64,000 nucleotides of DNA from JAICYJ01 sp035695105 (GTDB lineage Bacteria > Actinomycetota > Thermoleophilia > Gaiellales > JAICJC01): positions 15,833-79,832 of the forward strand of contig DASSEV010000015.1 of assembly GCA_035695105.1 (NCBI GenBank), read 5' to 3'. The notes under the pieces were generated by a model. The model saw nothing but the letters and a program-made list of their open reading frames with translations, ran no database searches and had not been told where the DNA came from. Every line of letters begins with the position of its first letter. Within the stretch, counting starts at the first letter, position 1. Shown in pieces: positions 26,474 to 34,782 of the stretch. A program made the position numbers and the translations under genes.

Positions 26474-26985
26474 TCGACGTACCCGGCGCCGAGCCCGTTC
26501 GCCTCGTACGTGGACTTGCACAGCTCGATCAGGCCGACGTTATCCTCGACGTGAACGACACTGTCCTGGTCGTCGATGTAGAGCACCGGACCGCAGATGA
26601 TGAACACGGTCTGCATCTCCGGACAGCCCTCGTCGACGGTGAGGGTGTGGATCTCACCGGGCGGCTCGAACACGTAGCTGCCCTCGGTCGCGGCCCAGGT
26701 GTGCTCGAGGTAGTGCCAGCTGCCCTTGATGACGAAGCCGTGCACCGGGGAGGGGTGGCGGTGCCTGCTGAGGACGCCGCCGCGGCGGACGCGCAGCACC
26801 TCGCCGTGCGATCCGCTGTTCATGTCGAAGAACAGCGGGCGGAACCACACGTTGGGCTCGATCTCGACCCAGACCCGCTCATCCGACGGCTCGCGCACGA
26901 CCAGCTCCGGCTTCATGCCGAGGTGGCCCAGCACCGGCGGGTCGAACGTGACGTCCTCGGATCTGGGCGGAAGGATGGTCTCCAT
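26458..26985 (-). CDS. Cupin, 2,4'-dihydroxyacetophenone dioxygenase-like
   Basis: 175 residues. The metal-binding cupin segment is GVLSRHRHPSPVHGFVIKG, followed by WHYLEHTWAATEGSYVFEPP and GEIHTLTV. This pattern is that of the 2,4'-dihydroxyacetophenone dioxygenase group, iron enzymes that cleave carbon-carbon bonds next to a ketone; many members are uncharacterised. ATG 26985 is preferred because an AGGAGAGGAG ribosome site lies just upstream. It follows the acyl-CoA dehydrogenase gene by 14 bases and is probably in the same transcript. Confidence 0.83.
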   Translation of the reverse strand: METILPPRSEDVTFDPPVLGHLGMKPELVVREPSDERVWVEIEPNVWFRPLFFDMNSGSHGEVLRVRRGGVLSRHRHPSPVHGFVIKGSWHYLEHTWAATEGSYVFEPPGEIHTLTVDEGCPEMQTVFIICGPVLYIDDQDSVVHVEDNVGLIELCKSTYEANGLGAGYVDQFIR

Positions 26986-26999
26986 GGTGTCTCCTCTCC

Positions 27000-28466
27000 T
27001 CACGCGCCGGCCCGGTCGAGCTCGGCCTCGAGCTCCTCGACCAGCCGCCGCTTCTCGTCGTCGTCGAGCTTCCCCAGCTCGTTGCGCAGCGCGCGCTCAT
27101 CCACCTTCTGGTTCCACCAGTCGACGGCATCGGCGCCGAGCAGCGCCCAGCGTCCGACGATCCCCTGCGACACCTCGTTGGACGGGGCCATCACCCAGCC
27201 GGCCCTGGCGTCCCGCACCAGCCGCTCGATCTCCGCAGCGCGCGTGTACCCTCGCCCGCCGCAGAGCTGCAGCATCGCGTCGGAAACGCGGGAGGCCAGG
27301 CCCGCCGCGAGCACCTTCGCCTCGAGCCCCCACGACGTGAAGGCCGCCCGGGGCGCCGCGTCGGGGTCGGACTCGTAGAGGGTCCAGTCGCCGCCGTCCG
27401 TGGCGGCGTCGAGCGCCTGCGCCATGCCGTAGGCGAACAGCCGCGAGGCCTGCGCCTCGCACACCGCCCGGCCGTACGCGTCCTGGGACGTCGCATAGTC
27501 TGCGATGCGCCTGCCGTACTGGGCATGGGACGTGCGCAGCGCATGCCGCCGGGCGACGTCCAGGCAAGCCAGGGCGATTCCGTTGTAGGCGCCGGCATAC
27601 ATGAGAAAGGCGAGCGGGTCGATGGCCTCGTCGTTCGAACGTGCGCCGTCGCCCGGCCAGCCGACGATCCGGTTCTCGGGGATGACGGCGTCGATCGTGA
27701 CGGGCCCGGACTGGTTGGCGTGCATGCCCATGGCGTCCCAGCGGCCGGGGCTTCCCTGCACCTCGTCGCCGTAGAGCAGGAACACGCTCAGGTCGGCATA
27801 GTTGCCGTCGAAGTCCGGACTGGTGGTCTGGGTCAGGTACCAGTCGGCGAACCCGCTCGAGGTGGTGAAGGCGCCGCTCTTGCGGACGTGCCACCCGGCT
27901 TCGACGCGCTCGGCGCCGGACGTCTTGGGGTACCAGAAGTGGCCGCCGGTCTCCGGATCGGTGTAGGAGGCCGTGCCGATCAGCGCCTCGGCGTCCATGC
28001 GGCGCAGCAGGGATTCGATCTCGTCATTGCCCTTCGCCCGGAACACGAGGCCGGCGACGGCGACGAGGTGCATCATGAAGATGATCGCCGTGGACGGGCA
28101 GCCGTAGCGGGCGATCGCCTCGGTGGCCATCAGCACCTGGGTGTGGCTGGATGCGCGGCAGCCGTACCGCTCGGGGGCGATCATCGCGAGCAGCCGCAGC
28201 CTTCCGAGCTCGTCGACGGACGCCCGGGGATAGGCACCGGTGCGGTCGCACTCGATCGCGAGCGGCCGGATCACGCGCTGGCAGGCGTCGATGATCTCCC
28301 GCTCGAGCGCGCGGTCCTCGTCGGTCAGGAACCAGATCGGATCGAACTCGTATCCGAGCCCGAAGTACTCCTCGTCGCCCCACATCTTCGCCGGGAAGCC
28401 GTCCACGTGCGAGATGGTGGCGCCTCCCGGCGGCGGGCGCTGCCACGCGCGTGCGGCGGTTGGCAC
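27000..28466 (-). CDS. Acyl-CoA dehydrogenase family protein
   Basis: Up to 488 residues. The flavoprotein core is recognisable: ASYTDPETGG in the FAD/substrate region, GMHANQSGPVTIDAVIP, and the C-terminal CGGRGYTRAAEIERLVRDARAG, where the usual catalytic Glu loop of classical enzymes is not evident. It is therefore closer to the divergent acyl-CoA dehydrogenase or two-component hydroxylase-like members. The N-terminal 30 residues before KMWGDEEYFGL may be non-coding; GTG 28466 is the furthest start. Operon with the downstream DAD-like cupin; AraC gene upstream. Confidence 0.82.
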   Translation of the reverse strand: MPTAARAWQRPPPGGATISHVDGFPAKMWGDEEYFGLGYEFDPIWFLTDEDRALEREIIDACQRVIRPLAIECDRTGAYPRASVDELGRLRLLAMIAPERYGCRASSHTQVLMATEAIARYGCPSTAIIFMMHLVAVAGLVFRAKGNDEIESLLRRMDAEALIGTASYTDPETGGHFWYPKTSGAERVEAGWHVRKSGAFTTSSGFADWYLTQTTSPDFDGNYADLSVFLLYGDEVQGSPGRWDAMGMHANQSGPVTIDAVIPENRIVGWPGDGARSNDEAIDPLAFLMYAGAYNGIALACLDVARRHALRTSHAQYGRRIADYATSQDAYGRAVCEAQASRLFAYGMAQALDAATDGGDWTLYESDPDAAPRAAFTSWGLEAKVLAAGLASRVSDAMLQLCGGRGYTRAAEIERLVRDARAGWVMAPSNEVSQGIVGRWALLGADAVDWWNQKVDERALRNELGKLDDDEKRRLVEELEAELDRAGA

Positions 28467-28487
28467 GGCCGTGCGGTGGGACGGATG

Positions 28488-29390
28488 TCAGCCGGCCATG
28501 CGGCGGCGGTACTCGCCCGGCGTCATGCCGGTCGCGCCGCGGAACACGCGGCCGAGGTGGCTTTGCGAGTGGAAGCCGGTGACGGCCGCCACCTCGGCGA
28601 TCGAATGGGCCGATCCCTGCAGCAGCTCGCGCGCACGGGCGACGCGCCGCTCACGCACATAGCCATACGGCGTGCACCCGGTGGCCGCGTGGAAGCATCG
28701 GGTGAAGTGGGCGCGGCTGAGACCGGCCGCGTCCGCCATGTCCTCGACGGTGAGCGGCGAGCCGAGACGTTCGTCGACAAGCTCGCGCACCCGGCGCAGC
28801 CTGGCCGGTGCGAGCGTCACCGGCTGCGGCATGCGCTCGGCCGAGCAGTGATCGCGAAGCAGGCGCAGCGCCATCGTGTCGGCCACCGACGCGGAGTAGA
28901 GCGACCCGCCCAGCCCGCCGCTGCGGCGCTCGTCCAGCAGCGCGCTCGCGAGCGCGTGCAGCACGCGGTCCTCGAAGCCGAACCTGGGAAGCAGCAGCGG
29001 GCCGCCCAGCCCCGCGGCGTCGGCGGTCTCGGCGAGCCAGGATCGGGAGATGTACAGATGCAGCTCGTCGGTGCCGCGATTCCATCGCCATGCGTACTCC
29101 CGGCCCGCCGGGATGATCAGCGACATGCCCGGCCGAAACGCGCAGCGCTCGAGCGGGCCGTCCATCTCCCGCTCGATGATCAGGCGGCCGGCGAGCGTGA
29201 ACGAGATGTAGTGCGCGTCCATCGGCGGCAGGACGACCCGCTGAGGCAGCCAGGGGAAGCGGAACATGGCGACCTGCACGGGCGAGCCGCGCTCGATCGG
29301 GACCGGAGCGAGGTCGACACCGTGCAGCAGCCCCACCCACTGATGAGGTGTGAGGGTGCCGCCCGTCCCCTCGGGCGCCATCACCGTCAT
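28488..29390 (-). CDS. AraC-family transcriptional regulator
   Basis: 300 residues. An N-terminal beta-rich sensor region is followed by two helix-turn-helix units at the C-terminus: LTVEDMADAAGLSRAHFTR and SIAEVAAVTGFHSQSHLGR, with the closing GMTPGEYRR. It lies directly upstream of the acyl-CoA dehydrogenase and cupin genes on the same strand and divergent from the MetE-like gene (71 bases apart). It probably regulates one or both. ATG 29390 is chosen over an upstream start because homology begins there. Confidence 0.88.
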   Translation of the reverse strand: MTVMAPEGTGGTLTPHQWVGLLHGVDLAPVPIERGSPVQVAMFRFPWLPQRVVLPPMDAHYISFTLAGRLIIEREMDGPLERCAFRPGMSLIIPAGREYAWRWNRGTDELHLYISRSWLAETADAAGLGGPLLLPRFGFEDRVLHALASALLDERRSGGLGGSLYSASVADTMALRLLRDHCSAERMPQPVTLAPARLRRVRELVDERLGSPLTVEDMADAAGLSRAHFTRCFHAATGCTPYGYVRERRVARARELLQGSAHSIAEVAAVTGFHSQSHLGRVFRGATGMTPGEYRRRMAG

Positions 29391-29461
29391 CGGCAGAGCG
29401 TACCGCCCGGGAAGGCGGCCGGCAGGACAACCGCACACATGCCGCGATACGCTCCGCGGCC

Positions 29462-30571
29462 ATGATCCGCGCGCACACCGACGTGGTCGGCAGCCTGCTG
29501 CGGCCGCCGGAGCTGATCGAGGCCCGCGAGCGGCTCGATCGGGGCGACCTCAGCCCAGCCGAGTTCAAGCGGATCGAGGACGCGGCGGTCGACGCGGCCG
29601 TCGAGCTGCAGGAGGAGGCCGGCATCGACGTCGTCACGGACGGCGAGATGCGTCGGCTGTCCTTCCAGAGCGGCCTGCCCGACGCCGTCGACGGCTTCGG
29701 CGAGGTGCCGCTCGACGCCTACCTGTGGGGCGACTGGCACGGCGACGAGCAGGTGGGCGACCGCGCCACCGAGCGGCCGCCGCGGCTCGGCGTCAAGGAG
29801 CCGCTGCGCCGGCGGCGTCACATCGCGGCCGAGGAGCTCACCTACCTGCGCGGCCGCACGAGCCGCATCCCCAAGGTCACGCTCACCAGCCCGAGCCTGT
29901 ATGCGAACCTGTGGTCGCCCGACGTTTCACGCGACGCGTATCCCACGCTCGACGAGTTCCTCGAAGACGTGGTCGAGATCATGCGCGACGAGGTGCGGGA
30001 GCTGGCGCGCCTCGGCGCCGTCTACCTGCAGCTCGACGCACCGCACTACCCGCTGCTGATCGACCCGGCGACACGGGCGTTCTACGAGTCGCAGGGATGG
30101 TCGCTCGAGCGCTGGCTCGACCGCGGCATCGAGCTCGACAACGCGGTCATCGACGCCGCGCCGGGCGTGAGCTTCGGCTTCCACCTCTGCCGCGGAAACC
30201 AGGGCAGCCGCTGGCTGGTGTCGGGCGGCTACGACCCGATCGCCGCCCGGGTGTTCCGCGGCGTCCGCGCAGGCAGGCTGCTGCTCGAGTACGACGACGA
30301 GCGGTCGGGCGGGTTCGAGCCGCTGCGCGAGGTGCCGGACGACCGGATGGTGGTGCTCGGCCTGGTGACGACCAAGTCGGGCAGGCGCGAGACGGTGGAC
30401 GAACTGGAGCGGCGCACGCGCGAGGCGGCCCGGCACATCGACCTGGAGCGGCTCGCGATCTCACCGCAATGCGGGTTCGCGACATCGGTGATCGGAAACG
30501 CGATCACGGTCGAGGACGAGCGGGCCAAGCTGCGGACGATCGCAGAGGCGGCCGCCCGCGTCTGGGGCTAG
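29462..30571 (+). CDS. MetE C-terminal-domain-like (cobalamin-independent methionine synthase II family) protein
   Basis: 369 residues, a single barrel corresponding to the catalytic half of MetE. Zinc ligands are indicated by FHLCRGN (His, Cys) and ISPQCGFAT (Cys). The N-terminus TDVVGSLLRPPEL is typical of the short stand-alone members. These carry out thiol alkyl transfers (methionine synthesis from simple methyl donors, or coenzyme M-type transfers); the actual donor is unknown. The TAG stop is the CTAG end of palindromic element copy 1. Confidence 0.86.
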   Translation: MIRAHTDVVGSLLRPPELIEARERLDRGDLSPAEFKRIEDAAVDAAVELQEEAGIDVVTDGEMRRLSFQSGLPDAVDGFGEVPLDAYLWGDWHGDEQVGDRATERPPRLGVKEPLRRRRHIAAEELTYLRGRTSRIPKVTLTSPSLYANLWSPDVSRDAYPTLDEFLEDVVEIMRDEVRELARLGAVYLQLDAPHYPLLIDPATRAFYESQGWSLERWLDRGIELDNAVIDAAPGVSFGFHLCRGNQGSRWLVSGGYDPIAARVFRGVRAGRLLLEYDDERSGGFEPLREVPDDRMVVLGLVTTKSGRRETVDELERRTREAARHIDLERLAISPQCGFATSVIGNAITVEDERAKLRTIAEAAARVWG

Positions 30572-30826
30572 CTGATTGATTCCACGGCGCCGTGCGGTCT
30601 GAGCGATCGGTAGGCAAGCAGCGCAAGGATCGAGGGAGGGCCGATATCGGGAATATCGGCCCGACCGAGGACGCCGCGATGCGACGAGGTGCAAGGCGGA
30701 ACGCTTGCACCGGTCATGAGCGATCTGCGATCACGCAGATCGCGAATGCGGTCGCATCCCCCACACGGTTGGCAACCATCCACAGTCAGGCGATCAGACG
30801 TGCGGCGTCGTCGAATCAACCATCTG
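30568..30826 (+). mobile_element. Palindromic MITE-like element, copy 1
   Basis: A 259-base non-coding element. The left end CTAGCTGATTGATTCCACGG and the imperfect right end GTCGAATCAACCATCT are inverted repeats. Internal landmarks shared with copy 2 (40.7 kb, opposite orientation) are GCGCAAGGATCGAGGGAGG, CCGATATCGGGAATATCGG, CCGACCGAGGACGC, the perfect palindrome CGATCTGCGATCACGCAGAT plus CG, and CGATCAGACGTGCGG. It starts at the stop codon of the MetE-like gene. No transposase is encoded. Confidence 0.85.
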
Positions 30827-30832
30827 CCCCCG

Positions 30833-30953
30833 GGCGGTCTCAACGCAGCCCGTAGGGCCGGTTGCCGTCTTGGCACACAATCTCCGTGCAACCGCGATGG
30901 AGCCTGGCCGCTTCGCGGCCAGGCGGTCTCAAAGACCGCCCTCGGCGGTCTTT
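30833..30953. terminator. Tandem hairpins with terminator-like end and competing fold
   Basis: Hairpin 1 spans 30902-30924 (GCCTGGCCGC, loop TTC, GCGGCCAGGC). Hairpin 2 spans 30931-30953 (AAAGACCGCC, loop CTC, GGCGGTCTTT) and ends in a T-run like an intrinsic terminator. GGCGGTCT at 30922-30929 can pair instead with AGACCGCC at 30933-30940, destroying both. A further GGCGGTCTCAA copy sits at 30833. It may end the transcript coming from the element side or act as an attenuator for the ATP-grasp gene that starts at 31075. The region 30954-31074 shows no other gene. Confidence 0.6.
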
Positions 30954-31074
30954 ACCGGTTCGTCACGGCTTGGGGACAAATCACTCGCGAGCCGTGATAT
31001 CGGCCGCTACCATCCGCGAACCCGTCATACGTCGGACGGGTGAAACGCTCGCAGCACTGGAGGGACTGACGAGC

Positions 31075-32208
31075 ATGAAGCGGCTGCTGGTGGTGGCGCC
31101 GACCAGGCGGGATCTGCTCAACCTCGCGGACGGCAGGCTGCTCTCCCGCTACGACCTCGTCTTCGAGGAAGGGCCGGGAGTGGACGGCGTGTTCGGCTCG
31201 AGCGACTCCACGGCCGCGCTCGCCGTCGTCGTCGCCGACAGGCTGGGCCTGCCCGGCCCCGGCTACGAGTCCTTCATGCGCTGCCACGACAAGCTCGTGT
31301 GCCGGCGCGTCCAGGCCGAGGCGGTGCCCGAGGCGACGCCGCCGTTCGCGCCGCTCGACGCACAGCGCGCGCCGGAGCATCCGCCTCTCCCCTACCCCTT
31401 CTTCGTCAAGCCCGTGCAGGGACACCTCTCCCAGCACGCCTACCCCGTGGACTCCGACGAGGCGCTCGCCCGCGCCCTTTCGAGCGCGCGGGCCTCGGGC
31501 TTCCGGCACATGATCGCCGAGCAGCTGCTCTCGGGCCGGCTCGTCACGTTCGAAGGCTTCATGAGCCAGGGCCGGGTGACGCCGATCGGCGTGACCGACG
31601 CGGTGCTGCACGGAAACGGCATCAGCTTCCTGCGATTCGAGTACCCGACCACACTGCCCGACGAACCGCAGCGGAGGATGGCCGAGATCGCGGCGCGCCT
31701 CATGCCCGCCCTCGGCTTCGACCAGTCCGTGTTCAACATCGAGTTCTTCGTCGGCGAGGACGGACGGCCGTGGATCGTCGAGGTCAACGGCCGGATGGCC
31801 TCCCAGTTCGCGCCGCTCGTGCGCGCCGTGCACGGCGTGTCGACCTACGAGCTGCAGCTCGAGCTCGCCGCCGGCGGCACGCCGGTGCTGCCGCCGCCGC
31901 GGGACGGCGTCGTCGCCGCGAGCTTCCTGCTCCGGACATACGAGGACGCGGTCGTGCGCAGCGTTCCGGCGACGGTGCCCGTCACCGAGGAGATCCCCGG
32001 CGCGCAGGTCGAGGTGCTGGTGCGGGAGGGACAGCGCCTGAGCGAGAACGACGACGACACGCGGTCCCACCGCCTGGCCGTCGTCGCCCTCTCGGGTCCT
32101 GACAGGGACACCCTGATCCAGCGGTACGAGCGAGCCGTGGAGCTGCTGCCCTTCGAGCTCTCGCCCGTGCGGGCCGGCGTCCTGCCCTACGCCTCGCCGT
32201 CCCAGTAG
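31075..32208 (+). CDS. ATP-grasp domain protein
   Basis: 377 residues. An N-terminal Rossmann-like pre-ATP-grasp region is followed by the ATP-grasp fold: FFVKPVQGHLSQHAYP holds the ATP-binding Lys, and SVFNIEFFVGEDGRPWIVEVNGRMAS carries the metal ligands Glu and Asn. The family makes peptide-like or carboxylate-amine bonds using ATP (D-Ala ligase, PylC, carboxylase relatives). The partner substrate is unknown. Start ATG 31075 has GGAGGG upstream. The last 22 bases overlap the convergent cupin gene. Confidence 0.85.
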   Translation: MKRLLVVAPTRRDLLNLADGRLLSRYDLVFEEGPGVDGVFGSSDSTAALAVVVADRLGLPGPGYESFMRCHDKLVCRRVQAEAVPEATPPFAPLDAQRAPEHPPLPYPFFVKPVQGHLSQHAYPVDSDEALARALSSARASGFRHMIAEQLLSGRLVTFEGFMSQGRVTPIGVTDAVLHGNGISFLRFEYPTTLPDEPQRRMAEIAARLMPALGFDQSVFNIEFFVGEDGRPWIVEVNGRMASQFAPLVRAVHGVSTYELQLELAAGGTPVLPPPRDGVVAASFLLRTYEDAVVRSVPATVPVTEEIPGAQVEVLVREGQRLSENDDDTRSHRLAVVALSGPDRDTLIQRYERAVELLPFELSPVRAGVLPYASPSQ

Positions 32209-32651
32209 TCGACCGCATCGGCCCGCCGGACGATCACGTCCTCGCGCTCATCGCCGGTGTAGGCCATCACCTTGGCGCTGTCCGGGAAGACAACGACAGC
32301 CGGCCGCCCCTTGGTCGAGAACAGCATCACGCGGCTCGGATCCGAGCCGTCGTTGGCCAGCCGGTGCGCCCCCGCCGGCCCGTCGGCGAAGCAGACGAGA
32401 TCGCCCGGCTCGAGCCGGTGCTCGCCCTCAGGGTCGCGCAGCGTGGGCGTGCCGGTGACCACGAGCAGCCACTCCTCGCAGCCGTACTCGTAGTGGTACG
32501 GGAAGCTCGCCTCCCCGGGTGGAAGCTCGTACAGCGTCGCGCCCATCTGCGCGGCGCCGATGCGCGGGCCGAGCACGGCCGCGGCCCAGCGGTACCCCGG
32601 CTGCTCCTGCGTCCGGTCGAGCGTGACGGTGTGGATGTTCACGCGCCTCAC
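32187..32651 (-). CDS. Cupin-domain protein
   Basis: 154 residues from GTG 32651, which follows a clear AGGAGG. Cupin box 1 is YHYEYGCEEWLLVVTGTP and box 2 is LEPGDLVCFADGPAGAHRLAN. The protein resembles small cupins that sense or isomerise sugars or act as accessory binding proteins; the substrate is unknown. The stop of the acetyltransferase gene is 10 bases away in the same direction, so it is likely its operon partner. Confidence 0.82.
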   Translation of the reverse strand: MRRVNIHTVTLDRTQEQPGYRWAAAVLGPRIGAAQMGATLYELPPGEASFPYHYEYGCEEWLLVVTGTPTLRDPEGEHRLEPGDLVCFADGPAGAHRLANDGSDPSRVMLFSTKGRPAVVVFPDSAKVMAYTGDEREDVIVRRADAVDYWDGEA

Positions 32652-32661
32652 GTGCGCCTCC

Positions 32662-33864
32662 TCAGAAGTTGTAGCTGCACCATGGATCCCGTTCGGCACG
32701 AAACAGCGAGTCCGCGCGCACGCACGCCCCCGGGCTGAGCTCGCGCAGCCGCAGGCCGTCGCGAAGCCCGAGCAGCCGGTAGCCGCCCAGGAAGGCGGAC
32801 GCGAGCGTGGCTCGCCCGAGCTCGATCTCCGGCTCGCGGTCGGTGTGCTCGCAGCGGCCCTCACCGCCGCTCACCGTGAGCAGGTGGCGCTCGCCGTCGA
32901 CGCCGAGCACGACCTCGCCGTCGCTCGTGTAGCCGCGCGCCTCGAGCGCCGCGCGCACGTCGAGCAGCGCAACCCACAGCCCGTCGCCGACATGCCGCAC
33001 CCGGTAGTGCCGCCAATCGGCGAGCAGCCAGCGGATGGGATCGTCCAGCGGGCGGTTGCGGACGACGACCGTGCGCACCAGGCGCATGTCGAGCAGGTAG
33101 CGCCACAGCGCCGCGTGCGCCTCGGTTGTCGCGGTCAGCAGGGTGCTCACCTTCAGCCGGCTCTGGGCGATCGCCTCGTGCTCCCAGTGCTGGTCGATCG
33201 TGTACGCGGCATAGCCGTCCCACCGGCCCTTCGCGTCGCGGTGGGCGATGCGGAACTCCTGACGGTCTGCGACCTTGAACCCGTCGGTGATGTCGCCGTC
33301 CATGCGGTCGATCTCGCCCGGAATCGCGGGGCGCGCGCGGTCGATCACCTCCCGCACGACGGCGAACGGCTCGGGCTCGTCGAGCATCACCACCGACCCC
33401 GAGTCGGTGAACGGCACCGCGAAGCGCCCGAAGCGGGTGTCGATCTCGGCCTCGGTCGCGACGACGGTCGCCGGGCCGTAGCCAAAGCGGCCGTAGATCG
33501 TCGTCTCGGAGGCGAACAGCGCCGAGCAGGCCAGCCCCTGATCGCGAAAGCCGGCGTGCTGATGCTCGATCATGGCCCGCAGCGCGCCCCGTCCGCGGTG
33601 GGTGGGCAGCACGCCCACCCAGGTGATGCCGCGCGTCGGCGCCATGCGTCCGCCGGGCAGCGTCATCTCGAACGGCTGGTCGACGCTGACGCCGACCATC
33701 GTCGCGCCGTCGAAGGCGGCGACCGCGTGCACCCCGGGCAGCCACGGCAGGATCACATTCTCGAGCTTGTCGCCCTCCCAGCGGTGCCCGAAGGCCGTCG
33801 CGTGCACCCGCGCGAACTCGCGGAACTCCTCCTCGCCCTCGATCGGGCGGACGGTCAGCGTCAT
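32662..33864 (-). CDS. Eis-like GNAT N-acetyltransferase
   Basis: 400 residues, the length of the Eis family. It has an N-terminal GNAT domain with acetyl-CoA loop VLPTHRGRGALRAM, a second GNAT-like domain, and a C-terminal sterol-carrier-like domain. In Eis a Tyr acts as general acid, and the C-terminal carboxylate of a terminal Phe acts as base. Here the Tyr of IYGRFGYG and a terminal Phe (CSYNF) are both present, which supports activity. Family members acetylate aminoglycosides and other amines at several positions. ATG 33864 overlaps the stop of the dehydrogenase gene (ATGA). Confidence 0.87.
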   Translation of the reverse strand: MTLTVRPIEGEEEFREFARVHATAFGHRWEGDKLENVILPWLPGVHAVAAFDGATMVGVSVDQPFEMTLPGGRMAPTRGITWVGVLPTHRGRGALRAMIEHQHAGFRDQGLACSALFASETTIYGRFGYGPATVVATEAEIDTRFGRFAVPFTDSGSVVMLDEPEPFAVVREVIDRARPAIPGEIDRMDGDITDGFKVADRQEFRIAHRDAKGRWDGYAAYTIDQHWEHEAIAQSRLKVSTLLTATTEAHAALWRYLLDMRLVRTVVVRNRPLDDPIRWLLADWRHYRVRHVGDGLWVALLDVRAALEARGYTSDGEVVLGVDGERHLLTVSGGEGRCEHTDREPEIELGRATLASAFLGGYRLLGLRDGLRLRELSPGACVRADSLFRAERDPWCSYNF

Positions 33865-34739
33865 GTGCCGTTCGGGGGCCGCCGCTTGGCGATGCGCGCG
33901 AGGGCGCTCACGTCCTCGTCGCCGAAGCCCTCGACGATCAGCTCGTCTTCCTCCTCGAGCACCAGATCCGAGACGGCGAGGTGGACGCCGAGCCGTCTCG
34001 CCTCGTCGAGCGCGATGGCCACGTCCTTCCGGTGCAGCGACACCTTGAACCCGAGCGGATAGCTGTCCTGCACCATGTTGTTCGCCCGGTTGGACAACAC
34101 CCACGAGCCGGCTGCCCCGGCCGACAACGCCTCGAGCAGCTCGGGCAGCGGCAATCCGGCCGCCTGGGCGAGCGCGATGCCCTCGCCGACGGTGGCGTAC
34201 GTGCCGGCGATCATCACCTGATTGACGGCCTTCGCCATCTGCCCCGACCCGCTGGGGCCGAGGTGGGTGATCCGCGAGCCGAAGGCCTCGAGCACGGGCC
34301 GCACGACCTCGACGTGATCGGGCCTGCCGCCGACGAAGATCGTCAGCGTGCCCTTCTCGGCGCCCTCCGAACCACCCGACACGGGCGCGTCGACGAGGCC
34401 GAGGCCCCGCTCCTCCAGCCGCGCTGCAAAGTCAGCTGTCGCAGACGGCGACACCGTCGAGCAGTCGACGACAACGCAGCCCTGCCCCAGTCCGCCGGCG
34501 ACGCCGTCCGGCCCGAGCAGGACCTGCTCCAGGTCGGGCGTGTCGGAGACGCAGGTGAGCACCACGTCCGCGTTCGCTGCAGCCTCTGCCGGCGTGGCAG
34601 CGCGCGCGGCGCCGGCGTCGGCAAGCGGCTGCTCCCGCTCCCGCGTGCGGTTGTGCACCGTGACGTCGTGGCCGGCCGCAAGCAGATGCCGGGCCATCGG
34701 CGCCCCCATCGTCCCCAGTCCCACGACCGCAACGCGCAT
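33861..34739 (-). CDS. Beta-hydroxyacid dehydrogenase (3-hydroxyisobutyrate dehydrogenase family)
   Basis: 292 residues. The NAD(P) loop is VVGLGTMGAPMA, the substrate-binding motif is DAPVSGGSEGA, and the catalytic Lys is in GSGQMAKAVNQ. The family oxidises beta-hydroxyacids such as 3-hydroxyisobutyrate or tartronate semialdehyde. ATG 34739 is 43 bases from the divergent MttB gene, so the two operons share a promoter region. Coupled to the downstream Eis-like gene. Confidence 0.9.
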   Translation of the reverse strand: MRVAVVGLGTMGAPMARHLLAAGHDVTVHNRTREREQPLADAGAARAATPAEAAANADVVLTCVSDTPDLEQVLLGPDGVAGGLGQGCVVVDCSTVSPSATADFAARLEERGLGLVDAPVSGGSEGAEKGTLTIFVGGRPDHVEVVRPVLEAFGSRITHLGPSGSGQMAKAVNQVMIAGTYATVGEGIALAQAAGLPLPELLEALSAGAAGSWVLSNRANNMVQDSYPLGFKVSLHRKDVAIALDEARRLGVHLAVSDLVLEEEDELIVEGFGDEDVSALARIAKRRPPNGT

Positions 34740-34782
34740 AGGGTCGCGATGATAACGCGGGTCCGGGTAGCCTCTCCGCCCG

